A stretch of DNA of 64,000 nt from Panagrolaimus kolymaensis. Taxonomy: Eukaryota; Nematoda; Chromadorea; Rhabditida; Panagrolaimidae. The stretch covers positions 3,224,001 to 3,288,000 of the forward strand of contig JAJQJQ010000015.1 in assembly GCA_028622995.1 (NCBI GenBank), in the 5' to 3' direction. Below are positions 13,269-24,889 of this stretch, in pieces; within the stretch, counting starts at the first letter, position 1, and each line of letters starts with the position of its first letter. The notes below the pieces were generated by a model. The model had not been told where the DNA came from, made no database searches, and was given only the letters and a program-made list of their open reading frames with translations. Made by a program: the position numbers and the translations under genes.

Positions 13269-13665
13269 CAAATGTTTATAATTATCGTATTCAATGAGCT
13301 ATGTTTTATTAAAATATCTTTTTTTAATTTTTCCAAATATTATAGTTACCAATAAATAAAAAAGATAAGTAAATTTTTCTTTCAATGGATGCATGCATGC
13401 ATACCATCCAATAATAAATATGACCTTTTCAATTTTATAATCAATAAAATAAATATTAATATTCACCACAAACGCATCTAGTTTATATGGATGTGACCAA
13501 AAAATTTGACCTCTTTATAAAATGTATTCGTTCTTCATTTTTATTATATCTTTTTATGGTATTTTTAAGCGCCAAAATTTGTTTTTGATTGTTTTTTTTT
13601 TCCATATTTTATTTTAACTTTTTTTCCACTTTTGTTTCGTTATTTTAAAAAAGCAATTTTTGCGA
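13269..13665. repeat. Dispersed repeat, copy 1 (partner at 19764-20155)
   Basis: About 395 bp that recurs in the same orientation at 19764-20155 with roughly 90% identity by eye, including the run GGATGCATGCATGCAT and the stretch around TTTATATGGATGTGACC. It lies directly upstream of the C2H2 gene (13805) and so probably includes its promoter. The second copy lies upstream of the FHA pseudogene, so the two genes share a 5' region by duplication. Confidence 0.85.
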
Positions 13666-13804
13666 AGTTCATTATTAGCAATAATATTTTCGAAGTTTAA
13701 TTATTTTTGGTTTTTTAGTTTGATTCAATTTTATATTGTTTACGAACTTATCTTAGCTATCAAGCAAACAAACAACCAATTTCAACGCTTTGTAAGAAAA
13801 CGAA

Positions 13805-15274
13805 ATGCCTTACAATCCAAAGAAATCCGACAAATTCATAGAGGGTCCCAAGGTTTCAAATCAAGGAGGAAATCCAAATATTGTGTTTGAACTTTTATAA
13901 ATTAAAAAATGGTTTTAAAAATATAATAAAAAAAATTATAGACTTGCTAGAGGAACAACTAAAGATAATCGTCGAAAATCGAATGTTGAAGGAAAGAAGG
14001 AAAGTGTTGATAAGCGGAATCAAAATATTCCATCTAAAAAACATTTAAAATATTATCCTGTTAGTGTTACTGATAGTAATAGCAGCAGCGATGATAATGT
14101 TACTCTTGAAGTCAAATGTAATATTGATACACTTGAAAGGGAATTTTTAGCCCCATTAGTAGCAGCTCAACATCAATTCACTGCTGCGGTTGTTGCAAAT
14201 GCTTTTCGAGTGTATTCAAAAAAACAAGTGACTGATCCAATTCTTGAAAAATATTCTTTTGAAAAAGAATCACCTGAAGGCCGAGTATATTTGGGGCAAA
14301 ATAAAATTGGGATTGCAAAAGACATTGATTCGAATGAAGACATTGAATCAGGTGAAGAAACGGAAAGTGTTAAATGTGATTATTATGAATGTGATTATCA
14401 AGATTGCAAGGCTAGATTTGTGAAAGTTCAAAAATTACTTGCCCATAAATTAGATGAGCACAAAAAGAAAGTCCACTCATATCCATCAAACAAGAGTGAA
14501 TCGACAGCTAAAAAGATTGATGCGAAAAAAATTGAATGTGGTTCATGTAAGACATCATTCCAAACTGATTATGAAAAGATTCAACATACTCGACAATATC
14601 ATCCTCATCTAACTTCATATGCAAATCGTAAAGAAAACAAATCAAGTCATCCAAAATCACCTCAACAATCCAATAATAACCAAAATAATTTAATGCATCA
14701 TTCTTGCAAAAACCCATCAAATGAAAATTCAATCAAAAAAATTGGTCAACCAAAAAACAATAATGCACGGTATTATTATAATGGGTCTTGTGATCCTCGA
14801 TTAAATGTTAAAAAAGATTTAAACAAACGTATGGCTTCAATCAATTTTGAAAAAGAATCACCTGAGAGTCGAGTATATTTGGGGCAAAATAAAACCGGGG
14901 TTGGAAAATTTCAATATGGTCCAGCCAAACCCCAACGGGAGGGATTTCAATCACAAAATCAATATAAAGACCCCAAAATGTTTACTGATGAGCAACTGCC
15001 AAAGAAGGAAGCCACTAAAGGAAAAAATTCTGATTCATCAAAAGATGATGATGAACCATCACGTGGGGTTATTGCCCTTTCTCCTTCAAAAAAAACTGTT
15101 AATACTCATGTTAAGATAGTACCTTCATTTTCATCATCTTCTTCGTCCTCGTCTGATAATGATGACTCAAAATCAACTACTTCATCAAGTGATACATCAG
15201 AAAATGAATCTAAAGATGGATTTTTATCAAGAATCCTTTCAAACTTGAATTGCTTTAAAGCAAAAATAAACTAA
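13805..15274 (+). CDS. C2H2 zinc-finger-like protein with acidic Ser-rich tail
   Basis: Exon 1 (13805-13884) starts MPYNPKKSDKF; splicing to 13942 keeps the frame (GT|A to Val). The donor GTTTGA is weak, so the 5' end is tentative. Exon 2 runs to 15274. The centre holds two C2H2-like fingers: one around CDYYECDYQDCKARF...HKLDEHKKKVH and a second CGSCKTSFQTDYEKIQHTRQYH. A short module, FEKESPE-RVYLGQNK-G, occurs twice (codons near 14258 and 14846), which is an internal duplication. The C-terminus is a Ser/Asp-rich run (from 15130) ending in a hydrophobic helix. Nuclear nucleic-acid binding is inferred from the fingers only. The upstream region and the SNSSSD segment are shared with the pseudogene at 20.15 kb. 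Confidence 0.65.
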
Positions 15275-16108
15275 TTTATTACAATATATCCCAAAATATT
15301 ATTTATTTAAATTTTATTCATTTTTTTACTCGTTTTTTTTTGGAAAAAAATTTAAAATAAAAATATTATACACGTTGAAAGAGTCAATGTATTATTATTA
15401 GCACACTTATTTTTTTTTTATTCACAACCAACTATCATCATCAGAATTTCAAATAAAAAAGAGTTATGAATTACGAAAGATATGTTTTGAACAGCATCAG
15501 GCAGAAATTTTTTGTTGTTGTTTTCATAAAAGGAATCGACGACATAAGCAAACTTGTTTTAACTTGACGGCTAATTCGGTGATACTTTTCCACTTGAGGA
15601 ATTAGATTTTTATTTAATTTATATAAATAAAAACACTCTAACAATATTACACATCTTTTGGAATCTCAACTCCCATTACTTTGAAGTTGTTTAAAGTACA
15701 TTTCCCTTTCTTCATCCATAGTATTTTTATGTAACCATTCAAGAAATAACAAAATAAAGTTTAAAAAAACAACGTTAGCTAGCTAATATTATCGCTATTC
15801 CACGAATGTGAGGTTTACGTATTCTAAAATCAAAAATTAACTACCTTTTTTTATTGCTCATGGTATATTTTTGGACCTTATCAGTGGTGTTGGCTCGACG
15901 CTAAATTTTTTCATCTTTTGAAGAAAGAAATCAAATAAATGATACACAAATTTTTTATTTAAAACAAAAAGTAAAACAATTCAAATTTTATTAAACAAAA
16001 AAAAATAAACAAGTCAATAAATAAATGGCTTTTATAATTTTTTTTAAATGACTAAATTACAGAAAGTTTGATCATCAACAGTGATAAATTTTTTTGTTCT
16101 TCCGAAAT
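15275..16108. other. Intergenic region between convergent genes
   Basis: Lies between the 3' ends of the C2H2 gene (+) and the CxxC/HxC protein gene (-). AT-rich, with no supported exon. It should contain the two 3' untranslated regions; AATAAA-type signals are present on both strands but are not diagnostic in this base composition. Confidence 0.5.
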
Positions 16109-18406
16109 TTATTGACTTGAAACGGGTTGACAAATATGAGGCTTTCTATCCATCTTAACATAATATTCACCATTTTCTTTTTCAAATAAAGTGTAATTCA
16201 AAAAATATCTTCCAATTTTGTTGCATTCATGACAAAGGAATCGGTTTTCTCTTAATAGATAAAATTTATAGCAAAGGTTCTTATTTTTTGAATCCAAAAT
16301 GATTAAATCTTTAATTACTCCATCTTCATCTTTTTTAACAATAATATCTGAGGATTTTATAATAGTTGGTTCAGGTTGAGGTACGCAAACATGTTCTCGA
16401 ATTCTACCATATTCGATAAAAACTTCATGTGCTTTATTTTCATAAAGTTTAACTTTAAAAGTCTTTTTCTTTTGTCTGCAACCCGTACATTGAAAGCGAT
16501 TTGAATGTTTGATGCAGTAAAAATCATAGCATAATTTTTCGTTAGTTGGATCATAAATTGTTAGATGCCTGTTTACTGACCCATCATCTTTTGTAAAATA
16601 TTCCAATTTGAATTTACCAGTTAATTTGACAGCTCCTCGTGGAATTTTTTTTGGAAATGATATGCAAGCTGGCTTGGAAGGAGTAGGAGTGGAGGAAGAT
16701 GCACTTACGTCAAGTTCCATAACTTCAATATCATTTGAATGAGGTGTCATTGAAGAGGTTGTTTCCTGGTTGGTGGTAGAAATTGTGGAATTCATAAAAG
16801 AAGAAGAAGCATTTCTTTCTTCAATTTTATAATCACGACTATCGAAAGAATGGTCGATATCATCAGCTTGGGTAGGACTTGTATAATTTGGGACTTCAGT
16901 CGATGAATCCATATCAACATATTCAGAAGGGACATATTTTTGAGGTTGACATTTATGAGGCGTTGTATTTAATTTCACATAGTCACCATTTACGGCATCT
17001 TTGAATAATTGCAAGCCAACATTCTTATTTTTGTTATATCGACAATGAGAGCAATAGTAGGTTTGTTTTTTGCAGTCTTGTTGGGTATATTCATAATAAA
17101 GGCTAGAATCATGTGAACAAAAAACAATCAACTTTTCGACCATCCTTCCTCTCTTTTGGGTTTGAGTAAGTTTGAAGCCAGGAGCTTTCACAATTTCACC
17201 ATTAAGATGTTTTGAAGCATGTCTTCCTCTTTTTCGTTTTGGTAATGGAGTGCTAAATTCTTCATCAGAACTGTTGTCATCTATGGTTTCAATCTCATCT
17301 AATGAATAATTATTTTTGCGTTTTCGAGTTGGAAAAATCCTTCTTCCATTTTCTTTTGCAGGAGTGGCATCACGCTCGGGTAAAATATTGCTGCTAGCTA
17401 CGCTGTCGTTGTTGTTCAATGAAATGGAAGGGCTAAAAATTGTAGAGTAAAATTTTATGTATGCAACTAAATTATTACGAATTAATGAGAAGCTTTTTAA
17501 CAAAGGCAAATAACTAACAAAAAATGTTATGAAAGTATATAGGCAGGCTAGCTGCTTTCAAAAATTTTAAATTACTTTTACTTACTTTTGTTGTTCTTCT
17601 TTAACTTCTTCATCGTCATCTGATATATCAATAATACAAATGGGTTCACGTTTTAGCCATTGATTGATTACAATAAGATCGGGTTCTTCCTCTTCTTTGA
17701 TTACTGGAGCTGCCAACGGGGATGGAACAATATAAGTATCTTGCTTGATTATAGAAACTTTTTGTTCAGTTAAAACAAAATTGAAATTATGACTTTCTTC
17801 ATTCGTAAGCAAGTCCATAATTTTGGGAACAAGTTTGATCAAGGCTCGTGATTCATTGTTTTTGATTTCATAGGGAAAAAGATTCAAAAATTTGTCAAAT
17901 GCTTGAAAAAAATTATAGAAAACCACGCCATTAATTTTCTAAAAAGTTTTAAAATTATTCGTTTGCATTAAATTTGTCTATCAAAAAACAATCAGAAATA
18001 TATCGAAAAAGTAATAATAAGATTACCTGCAATTGGAAAAAAGCATCAAATAAAGTTTGACAATCATCTTGATTTGAAAAAATTAATGCAAATCCTTCAA
18101 AATCTTTTTCTGATGAAAATGCGCAAAAAATATTCTGAAAAAAAGAAGGGTAAAAAATCTGATTTCTCAAATATAATGTATTCTTACTTTACGGATGCTA
18201 AATTTTTGAGTTGAGAAATCAGTAATAACAATTTGTAAACCTGGAAAAAAAAAGAAAAGTATTTATAAAATGTATACAAATTTGTTAATATATTTACCTT
18301 TTTCAACAGAAATAACACATTTATTTTCTTCAATATCCACAGAATGCTCGCATTCATCAAAATAATAAACTTTTCGATCATCTTGAAAAACAATTAATTC
18401 AGCCAT
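16109..18406 (-). CDS. Protein with three CxxC...HxC zinc-binding modules
   Basis: Five exons on the minus strand: 18406 to about 18299, 18243 to 18188, 18134 to 18028, 17939 to 17586, and 17432 to 16109; all junctions keep the frame. The N-terminal ~110 residues (MAELIVFQDDRKVYYFDECE...) have a beta-rich pattern that might be a PH/WH1-like fold, with low certainty. An acidic linker (DISDDDEEVKEEQQ) and basic nuclear-localisation-like stretches (PLPKRKRGRH) follow. The C-terminal half repeats one module three times: Cys-x2-Cys (YYCSHC, FQCTGC, FLCHEC) followed about 30 residues later by His-x-Cys (PHKCQP, EHVCVP, PHICQP). The spacing recalls FLYWCH-type fingers, but the last ligand pair is HxC, not HxH. 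A chromatin or DNA-binding role is inference. Confidence 0.75.
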
Positions 18407-19462
18407 TTTTTGGGGGTTGATGTAATCAATAAACAACAAAAAAACTTGAGAATTAAAAAAATAGGAGGAAAGCGGGTATTATAAAAATGTTTGAGAAAGT
18501 TCAAAGGTATTAAAGCTTTGATAAATAAATATTTCAAACTTCTTTGAAGTCAATAAGCTCAATCAAAATATTCAACTTTCGTTGAGTAAGTGATAAAGTT
18601 TTAAGCGAAGACATAATCGAAAAGGGCCAAGTGGCGTCGTGACCTATTTTGTTTACCAAAAAGAAGCAAAAAAAATTATCAAAAGAAATGAAAGAAGGGG
18701 ATATTTAACACTTTTGAAGTACAAAGCAATGAGTGAATCTTTTCTTTATTATGTAACGGCGATTCAATGCCATTAGCTCCTCAGAAGTCAAAAGTCCAAT
18801 ATCAAGATTTCTAGGTTGGAGCCAAGTTAAGTTTTTGATTAAATAATTTTAAAAATTGAAACATGTCGAATCTCAAGGATCGTTCTTTGTTTAATTCAAA
18901 AAATATCTTGCTCTAATTAAGTTTGTTTTTGATCAATTTGGCACTGCTTAACGAAGTTGCATGAGATGTTACTTGTCGTTGATAGGAATTTTTCCTATTG
19001 TTTTATAATCTCTCAATCTCAATCATCTTTTGAATATCGGGAATGTGATTAGATTTTTCGCGAGATACGTGATCGGCGATCGGACAAATGCATCTCTCTA
19101 ATCTTTTTATAAGTGATTATCCGGTGGCGCGCCTTTATCCCAAGGTAATAACCTATCCTTTTAAATGAATGCATTGAGAGAATATGCGAGAATTTGACAT
19201 TATTTATTATTCTCAAAGTTTTTGAGTTTGTGACAAAACAATGTCATTTACATTTGTTTCTTCTTTTCTTTTTTGTGTGGTCAAAACGATGATACATTGT
19301 TTAGAGTTGCATAAATTAAAGTACTTAAGAAATTTCATTTTATATTTATTTTTGAATTTTTGATTCACTTTTTTGTTTTTTGTCTTTTGTTCTTTATCTA
19401 GTTAATCATTTCTATGCACAACAAATCCTCGTCTAAAACCGGCCAAATGAATTAAAGCCAGT
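18407..19462. other. Intergenic region left of a retroelement remnant
   Basis: No exon is supported. The segment 19000-19160 is more GC-rich than its surroundings (GATCGGCGATCGG, GGTGGCGCGCC), which could be part of the degraded retroelement whose protease fragment follows, but I cannot find matching long terminal repeats. Confidence 0.4.
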
Positions 19463-19705
19463 GTGACGTTATTGCAAATTAAACCTGGGAAAACGGCTAA
19501 TAATTCACTTTTACAGTTCATTGGATGTACAAATACTGGAATAAAGGTTGGACCATTTGAAATTCATGACACTACTGTATTAGTATTCGAAAACAAAGAT
19601 TGTCCTTGCGAGATGCTAGTTGGCACCGACGTATTTCGAAAACTAAGACAAATGATAGCATTAGATTTCGTCAAACGCCGGGTTAATATTGGAAATACCA
19701 AATAA
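19463..19705 (+). mobile_element. Retropepsin-like fragment of an LTR-type retroelement
   Basis: An 80-codon frame ends with the C-terminal half of a retroviral-type aspartic protease fold: the ML-VGTD-F psi-loop pattern followed by a basic beta strand and an I-G ending. The catalytic DTG half is not present upstream in any frame, a stop precedes the Met, and no reverse transcriptase or integrase follows. It is therefore an isolated, dead remnant. It could derive from a Gypsy or Pao/BEL element; the fragment is too short to decide. Confidence 0.6.
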
Positions 19706-19763
19706 CCAACAGTGATCATTTTTGCGTTTTAAACACTTGTTATTAAATATTAAACAGCGCAAT

Positions 19764-20155
19764 CAAATGTTTATAATTATCGTATTCAATGAGCTATGTT
19801 TTATTTAAATCTCTTTTTTTTACTTTTCCCAAATATTATAGATACCAATAATAAGTAAATTTTTCTTTCAATGGATGCATGCATGCATCATAAAATCAAA
19901 TAATAAATATGACCTTTTCAATTTTATAATCAATAAAATAAATATTAATACTCACCACAAACGCATTTAGTTTATATGGATGTGACCAAAAAATTTGACC
20001 TCTTTATAAAATGTATTCGTTCTTCATTTTTATTATATCTTTTTATGGTATTTTTAAGCGCCATAATCAGTTTGTTGATTTTTTTAAATATTTTATTTTA
20101 ACTTTTTTTTTTACTTTTGTTTCGTTATTTTAAAAAAGCGATTTTTACAAAACTT
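19764..20155. repeat. Dispersed repeat, copy 2 (partner at 13269-13665)
   Basis: Same-orientation copy of the block upstream of the C2H2 gene, with small indels (for example 'AATAAATAAAAAAGATAAG' in copy 1 is shortened to 'AATAATAAG'). At its right edge about 385 bp of the C2H2 gene are missing and homology resumes at 20155 with the LKYYP-SV--SNSSSD coding segment. Confidence 0.85.
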
Positions 20156-20420
20156 TTAAAATATTATCCTGATAGTGTTAATGATAGTAATAGTAGCAGC
20201 GATAATAATGGTGAAATATTCGCTCCTCCTGTACCATCCAAACCGATTCTGTTATATCTGGTGCATTGCATTATTGAATATGGAATTGGTTCAAACGGAG
20301 GTGGATAATATATCAAAGATATTGGTAGTAGTAATGGAACATTTTTGAATGGAAAGGAATTACCCAAAAATGAATACATAATTTTTAAACTAAGTTTTTT
20401 TAAGAGAACAACGAAATAAA
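20156..20420 (+). pseudogene. FHA-domain pseudogene fragment
   Basis: In one frame the sequence reads LKYYPDSVNDSNSSSDNNG, then a linker, then HCIIEYG...GGG, a TAA stop at 20306-20308, and, still in the same frame, YIKDIGSSNGTFLNGKELP. The last part is the signature of a forkhead-associated (phosphothreonine-binding) domain, whose conserved core is S-x2-H followed by SSNGTF-NG. The Ser-Arg of the phosphopeptide loop is not seen (LYLVHCII in place of SR-H). The 5' part is homologous to the C2H2 gene at 14.04 kb. The stop and the short length make a functional product unlikely unless a paralog supplies the rest. Confidence 0.75.
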
Positions 20421-21165
20421 ACTGGTATTTTTTACCATTTTTTTAATGAAAATGAACGAAGAAAAAAAATATTCATTACTTTACGGTTTCCATAATCAAT
20501 TACATGCAATCTCTCGGCTCGGCGTTCGAACAGTCGGCAGGTCGGTAAATCTAATTTTTTTTCTCTTGTGAGATTATGACTGACCTGAATAAAGACAGAG
20601 CTATGCATTGATTTTTATTTTTTTTTGTTGGTCATCTTTTTTGCGCACATCAACTAACACTAACACTAAACTAAACTTAAACTTAAAAGTCCAAAATCAA
20701 AATTTTTAGGTTTTCAATTTTGATTTAATAATTTCAAACTTTAACTATTAACAATAGGAAACTACACATATGTTCAAATTTCTTAACTTCGAAAAAAAAT
20801 GGTTAAACAATTTGCATAATAAACAATTTATTGAAGCTTTCATGAACTTTAAAAGTGCGAAAAAAATAAGATAACGTCATAGACAAAATAAAGTTTAATT
20901 TTTTTTTTCTTATTGGCAAAAGTGTGTTTCATTTCTTATTATTTTATATAATAAAAAAACCATTTAAAAAAAGTTTTTCACCTGGCCAATAGGCAGTTTA
21001 ATAAATCTTCATCACCCAACTCAATTCTCTTTTTCTTCTTTCAAACAGCCGTTGACTATTTTTTTAATACTCAACTTTTCTACCATCCATATTTTTTTAC
21101 TTTTGGGTTTAAAATGAATTTGTAAAACAACAAAAAAAAAATCATCTTCTTTTTCTTTCCTGCAA
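20421..21165. other. Intergenic region
   Basis: No exon supported. A small GC-richer patch lies at 20512-20555 (CTCGGCTCGGCGTTCG). The last 200 bp should contain the promoter of the chemoreceptor gene at 21166. Confidence 0.45.
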
Positions 21166-22994
21166 ATGCAACAACAACAGCAGCACCAAATATTTGGTAT
21201 AGATTTATCATGGTTGCCATTATTAAAGCCAAATGATTTTAAACGATTTGAAAATTTAACGATGGATGATTTATATCATCCAAAAATAATTGCTTCATGT
21301 CATAGTTTTGGTGCCATCATTACTATTGCCAATACAATAATATATCCAATAATGATTTTTGTAATTTCAAAGCATTCAAAAAAACAAATGGGGAATTATA
21401 AATCACTTTTATCTTTTCAATTAACTAATGGTTATTTATTTAATCTTATTACATATCTTTGGCATCCAATCTTTTTTTGGCCTTTAACTTTAGGAGTGCC
21501 ATCCGGTTACTTTCCATTAAATACAACAGTATCATATTTTATGTTATATTTGGAAATTGCTATCCTTCTTTTTATGACTTGCATACAAGGTTTTTTAATC
21601 GTATATCGAGTTTTGGCAATGTTTCAAGATAATTTTATCCATTTAATTTATAAAAATAGTAAATTATTTTATGCTATTTTTTTTATTGCTTTTATTGGAT
21701 CTTTTAGTTTGGCGTCAAGTAAGATATATTTTTTTTAAAGCATACACTCGTTCAAAATTTGTATCAAACCTAGCAATTTTTTAAGTAAAAATAAACCTAA
21801 TGGAACTCCCTTTCTGGATACACAATATCGAAAAAAAATTTGAAAAAAGTTTCGTTTTGGACGCTTTTTTATTTATCAATTTATTCTTCTGGATAGCTTC
21901 ATAGTTTTGAATGAAAGGTTCAACAGCTTATGAAAAATTTGTTACAAAGAGTCTTGCCTCAATTTTTTTTGTTTTTTTACTTTTTTACTCGTAAAGTTCC
22001 ACCTTTTTTTAGTACCATATTTTATTGATGATTTGGATCCAGTTAAAATTATTTGCCTTACTTCAAGAGATGTTCCAGTTGTAAAAGATTTGGTTGAAAT
22101 GTTTCCAGAAATGGTAGGATTTTATCCTGAATTATCAAATGGAAATATGTATATTCTTATCGGGTTTTTGGCTGTGGCAATATTTTCTATTCCATTCTTT
22201 TTTATTGCAATTTCCATAGTTTTAACCATTCGATTAAAAACTATTAAAGTTATTACTTCTTCCCAAACTTATTCCATGCATAGACAACTTCATAAGTAAG
22301 TAAGACTAGGCTGGCTTTCTTTTTTTCTCTCTAAAAAATTGGCTAAATTTTTTTTTGCGCGACTAAATAACATTGAGTTTAAAGGGGCACTTTCACCTGA
22401 CTCAAATTTTTGCTTACGACATGTTTTACCTCCTAGCGCGAAAGTTCTTTGTCAAGTCCATTTCGAAAAGGTTTGTAAGCCTTAGTCAAACTTTGTGAAA
22501 TTTTTGAAATTTTTTCCAAAGCTTGTCAAACACTTACAAACCTTTTCGAAATGGACTTGACAAAGAACTTTCGCGCTAGGAGGTAAAACATGTCGTAAGC
22601 AAAAATTTGAGTCAGGTGAAAGTGTCCCTTTAATAATAATTTTTTTAGAGCTATGCTGGTTCAACTTTTAATTATCACATTATTTTTACTTGTACCGGGT
22701 CAATTATTTTTATGTTTATTATTTCTTGAAGTTAAATGGGGTTCAATGATAACTCCATTAGTTGCCGCAACAATACATTTGCATGTTTTATTAGAATCTT
22801 TAAATTTACTTTATTTTATTAAGCCTTATCGTAATTTTATAACTTCGAAGTATTCTGCTTTTAAAATACGGGCAACAAAAATATCGAATAAAATTTGTGG
22901 TAGTGAAGGAAAAAGATTCATTAAAATGAGATCTAAACCATGGACGATTATTCAGAAGCATCGACAGGTTTTGACAAAAATAAATGTGAATTAA
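21166..22994 (+). CDS. Serpentine chemoreceptor, Str superfamily (srh/sri-like), copy 1
   Basis: Three main exons: 21166 to about 21720, about 22012 to 22298, and about 22649 to 22994. They encode a seven-helix receptor. Conserved nematode features are helix 1 after the N-terminal DFKRFENLTMDDLYHP, the helix 2-3 region HPIFFWPLTLGVPSG (the P--xG---G pattern of srh/sri), and the C-terminal LLYFIKPYR, the PYR motif of this superfamily. Such receptors sit in sensory cilia and couple to G proteins (family knowledge). The exon 2-3 intron contains the palindromic MITE at 22382-22630. The neighbour at 23.5 kb is a tandem paralog with the same exon structure, and all ORFs are intact. Start choice is the Met before the poly-Gln run; a later start is possible. 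Confidence 0.85.
22382..22630. mobile_element. Palindromic MITE with TA target duplication (Tc1/mariner-type ends)
   Basis: Two 98-bp arms (22382-22479 and 22533-22630) are near-perfect reverse complements, with one visible mismatch near the ends (AAGGGGCACTTTC against AAGGGACACTTTC), separated by a 53-bp loop. The element is flanked by TA on both sides (22380-22381, 22631-22632), as expected for Tc1/mariner/pogo insertion. It has no ORF. It lies in the second intron of the first chemoreceptor gene, so it should be spliced out, though its transcript can form a long hairpin. Confidence 0.9.
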
Positions 22995-23501
22995 TTTCCA
23001 CGACAAATTTTTTTCAAACAATTCATAAAAAATCATGCCATCAAGATTTTTTTACAACAATTTTGGCTATTTTAGTATCACATTTTTATTTTTAAAAACT
23101 TTTTTCTTCTTAGTTTTTGGTTAATTCCTTATCATGTTTTCTTTGTAACTATTTGATGGCAATTCTAAAACCAAATTTAAGTTCAAAAAATGTTATACGA
23201 ATATGCTTTTTTCACTTTTTTTCTTTACCAGTTTTTGAAATAAATATGTATTAAAGAAATGAGTTTGTCGGAATTGTAGCCATGATGAATTTTGAAAAAT
23301 ATAAAAGAGTTAAAAACTTTTAAGAAAATTGTCATCTTTCTCGCAAAAGAAAAGTCTTTAATGAAATTAAAAACACCTGCAGAATAAAATTTATAGATGG
23401 CGGAAAAAAAGGAAATAAGCAAGTTTATATAAATTTTTAAAACCATAAAATTATAATATTTTTTATTATTTAACTTTTGACCTCAAAACCGCCACAGTCA
23501 T
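22995..23501. other. Intergenic region between tandem chemoreceptors
   Basis: AT-rich, without exons. It must hold the 3' UTR of copy 1 and the promoter of copy 2. Confidence 0.5.
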
Positions 23502-24708
23502 ATGTCAAACATTACTCTAATAATTCGACCGATTGATTTTAAACGATATGAAAATTTAACCCTTGAAAAGTTGTATCATCCAACTTTAAATTCATTTTTT
23601 TATCGATTTACTATGTTTTTTACCATTATAAATACAATAATTACACCAATAATGATTTATATAATAATAAAAAAATCTACTAAAAATATGGGCAATTATA
23701 AACATATATTAGCTTTACAAATAGGAATAAATTATATTTTTAATATCGTTACTTCCCTTTGGAATCCAGTATTTTTTTGGCCTTTATTACTTGGATATTC
23801 ATCGGGGCCTTTAGAAACTTCATCCACCATTTCTTATTTAATTTTATATATCGAAATTGTGTTAATGTTTTATTTGGGTGGTTTGCATGTTTATTTAATC
23901 CTTTTAAGATATGTTTCAATGTTTCTAACATCTTTTATTCATACACTTTATCAAAATAAATTGATTATGTATATTACTTTGTTTATGGGATTATTAGCTT
24001 CGGGATTTGTAGCTTTTTGTAAGTCAAATTTTTGTTAATTTTTGAAATGAATGTCACTTTTTTCAGTACCGTTTGTTGTTGGTGACGTGGATACCAAAGA
24101 AATTCAACGATTAACTGAACGAGATGTTCCTGTAACAAAAACGTTGTTTACAATGTTCCCAAATATAATTGGATTTCATCCGAAACTTTCCAATGGCAAT
24201 ATCAACCTTCTTCTTAGCCTTGCAGCATTTTTATTATTGATTGCGCCTTTAGCCTTTATCAAGCTATCATTGAGCTTAACAATTCGATTACAAGCTCTTA
24301 AAACTATTTGCTTTCCCCAAACTTATGCTTTACATCGAATGCTACACAAGTAAGTACAACAAAGTCCATAAATAAACTGGGAAAGCTTTCGGAACTTTTT
24401 TTAAATTTTTTTTTTCAAAATCACCTGCCTTAGATGGAACAGAGCTTTGGTGCCTTTACAGTAAAATCTTACTCATTCTTTTTAGAGCAATGATAATTCA
24501 ACTTTTAATTATTACTATTGTTTTATTAACACCCGCTGAATTACTTGTTATTTTATTGTTTTTTGAAGTTCAATGGGGTTCATATGTGACGCCAATATGT
24601 AATTCATTGGCACATTTACATTTATTTTTAGAAGCTTTAAATTTGCTTTATTTCATTAGACCATATCGTCATTTTTTAAAACAAAAATTTGTTGATAATC
24701 GATTTTAA
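23502..24708 (+). CDS. Serpentine chemoreceptor, Str superfamily (srh/sri-like), copy 2
   Basis: Tandem paralog of the gene at 21166 with the same three-exon layout (23502 to about 24019, about 24067 to 24350, about 24486 to 24708). Shared landmarks are DFKRYENLTLEKLYHP, NPVFFWPLLLGYSSG, the loop (ER)DVPV-KTLF-MFP, the end of exon 2 (ALHRMLHK against SMHRQLHK) and the terminal LLYFIRPYR. Introns are shorter and no MITE is present. All seven helices are readable and no stop interrupts them. The C-terminal tail is about 40 residues shorter than in copy 1. Confidence 0.85.
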
Positions 24709-24889
24709 TAAATAAAAAAACGTTACTCAGAAAAAAATTATTTTTTATTTTTAAAAAAACGTTAGAATTTGCTTAAAAGCAGTTATTATTAATATATTCT
24801 CGTTTTTGGTTTTAACACAACACGATTATACGAAGATCCCACAAATTTTTTAAATTTATAAAGGAAATTTACAAACAATTCTAAACACA

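Noticed and set aside
17433..17509. Met at 17509 as start of the CxxC/HxC protein
   Set aside because: Upstream exons to 18406 join in frame at an acceptor at 17432; the sequence between is intron.
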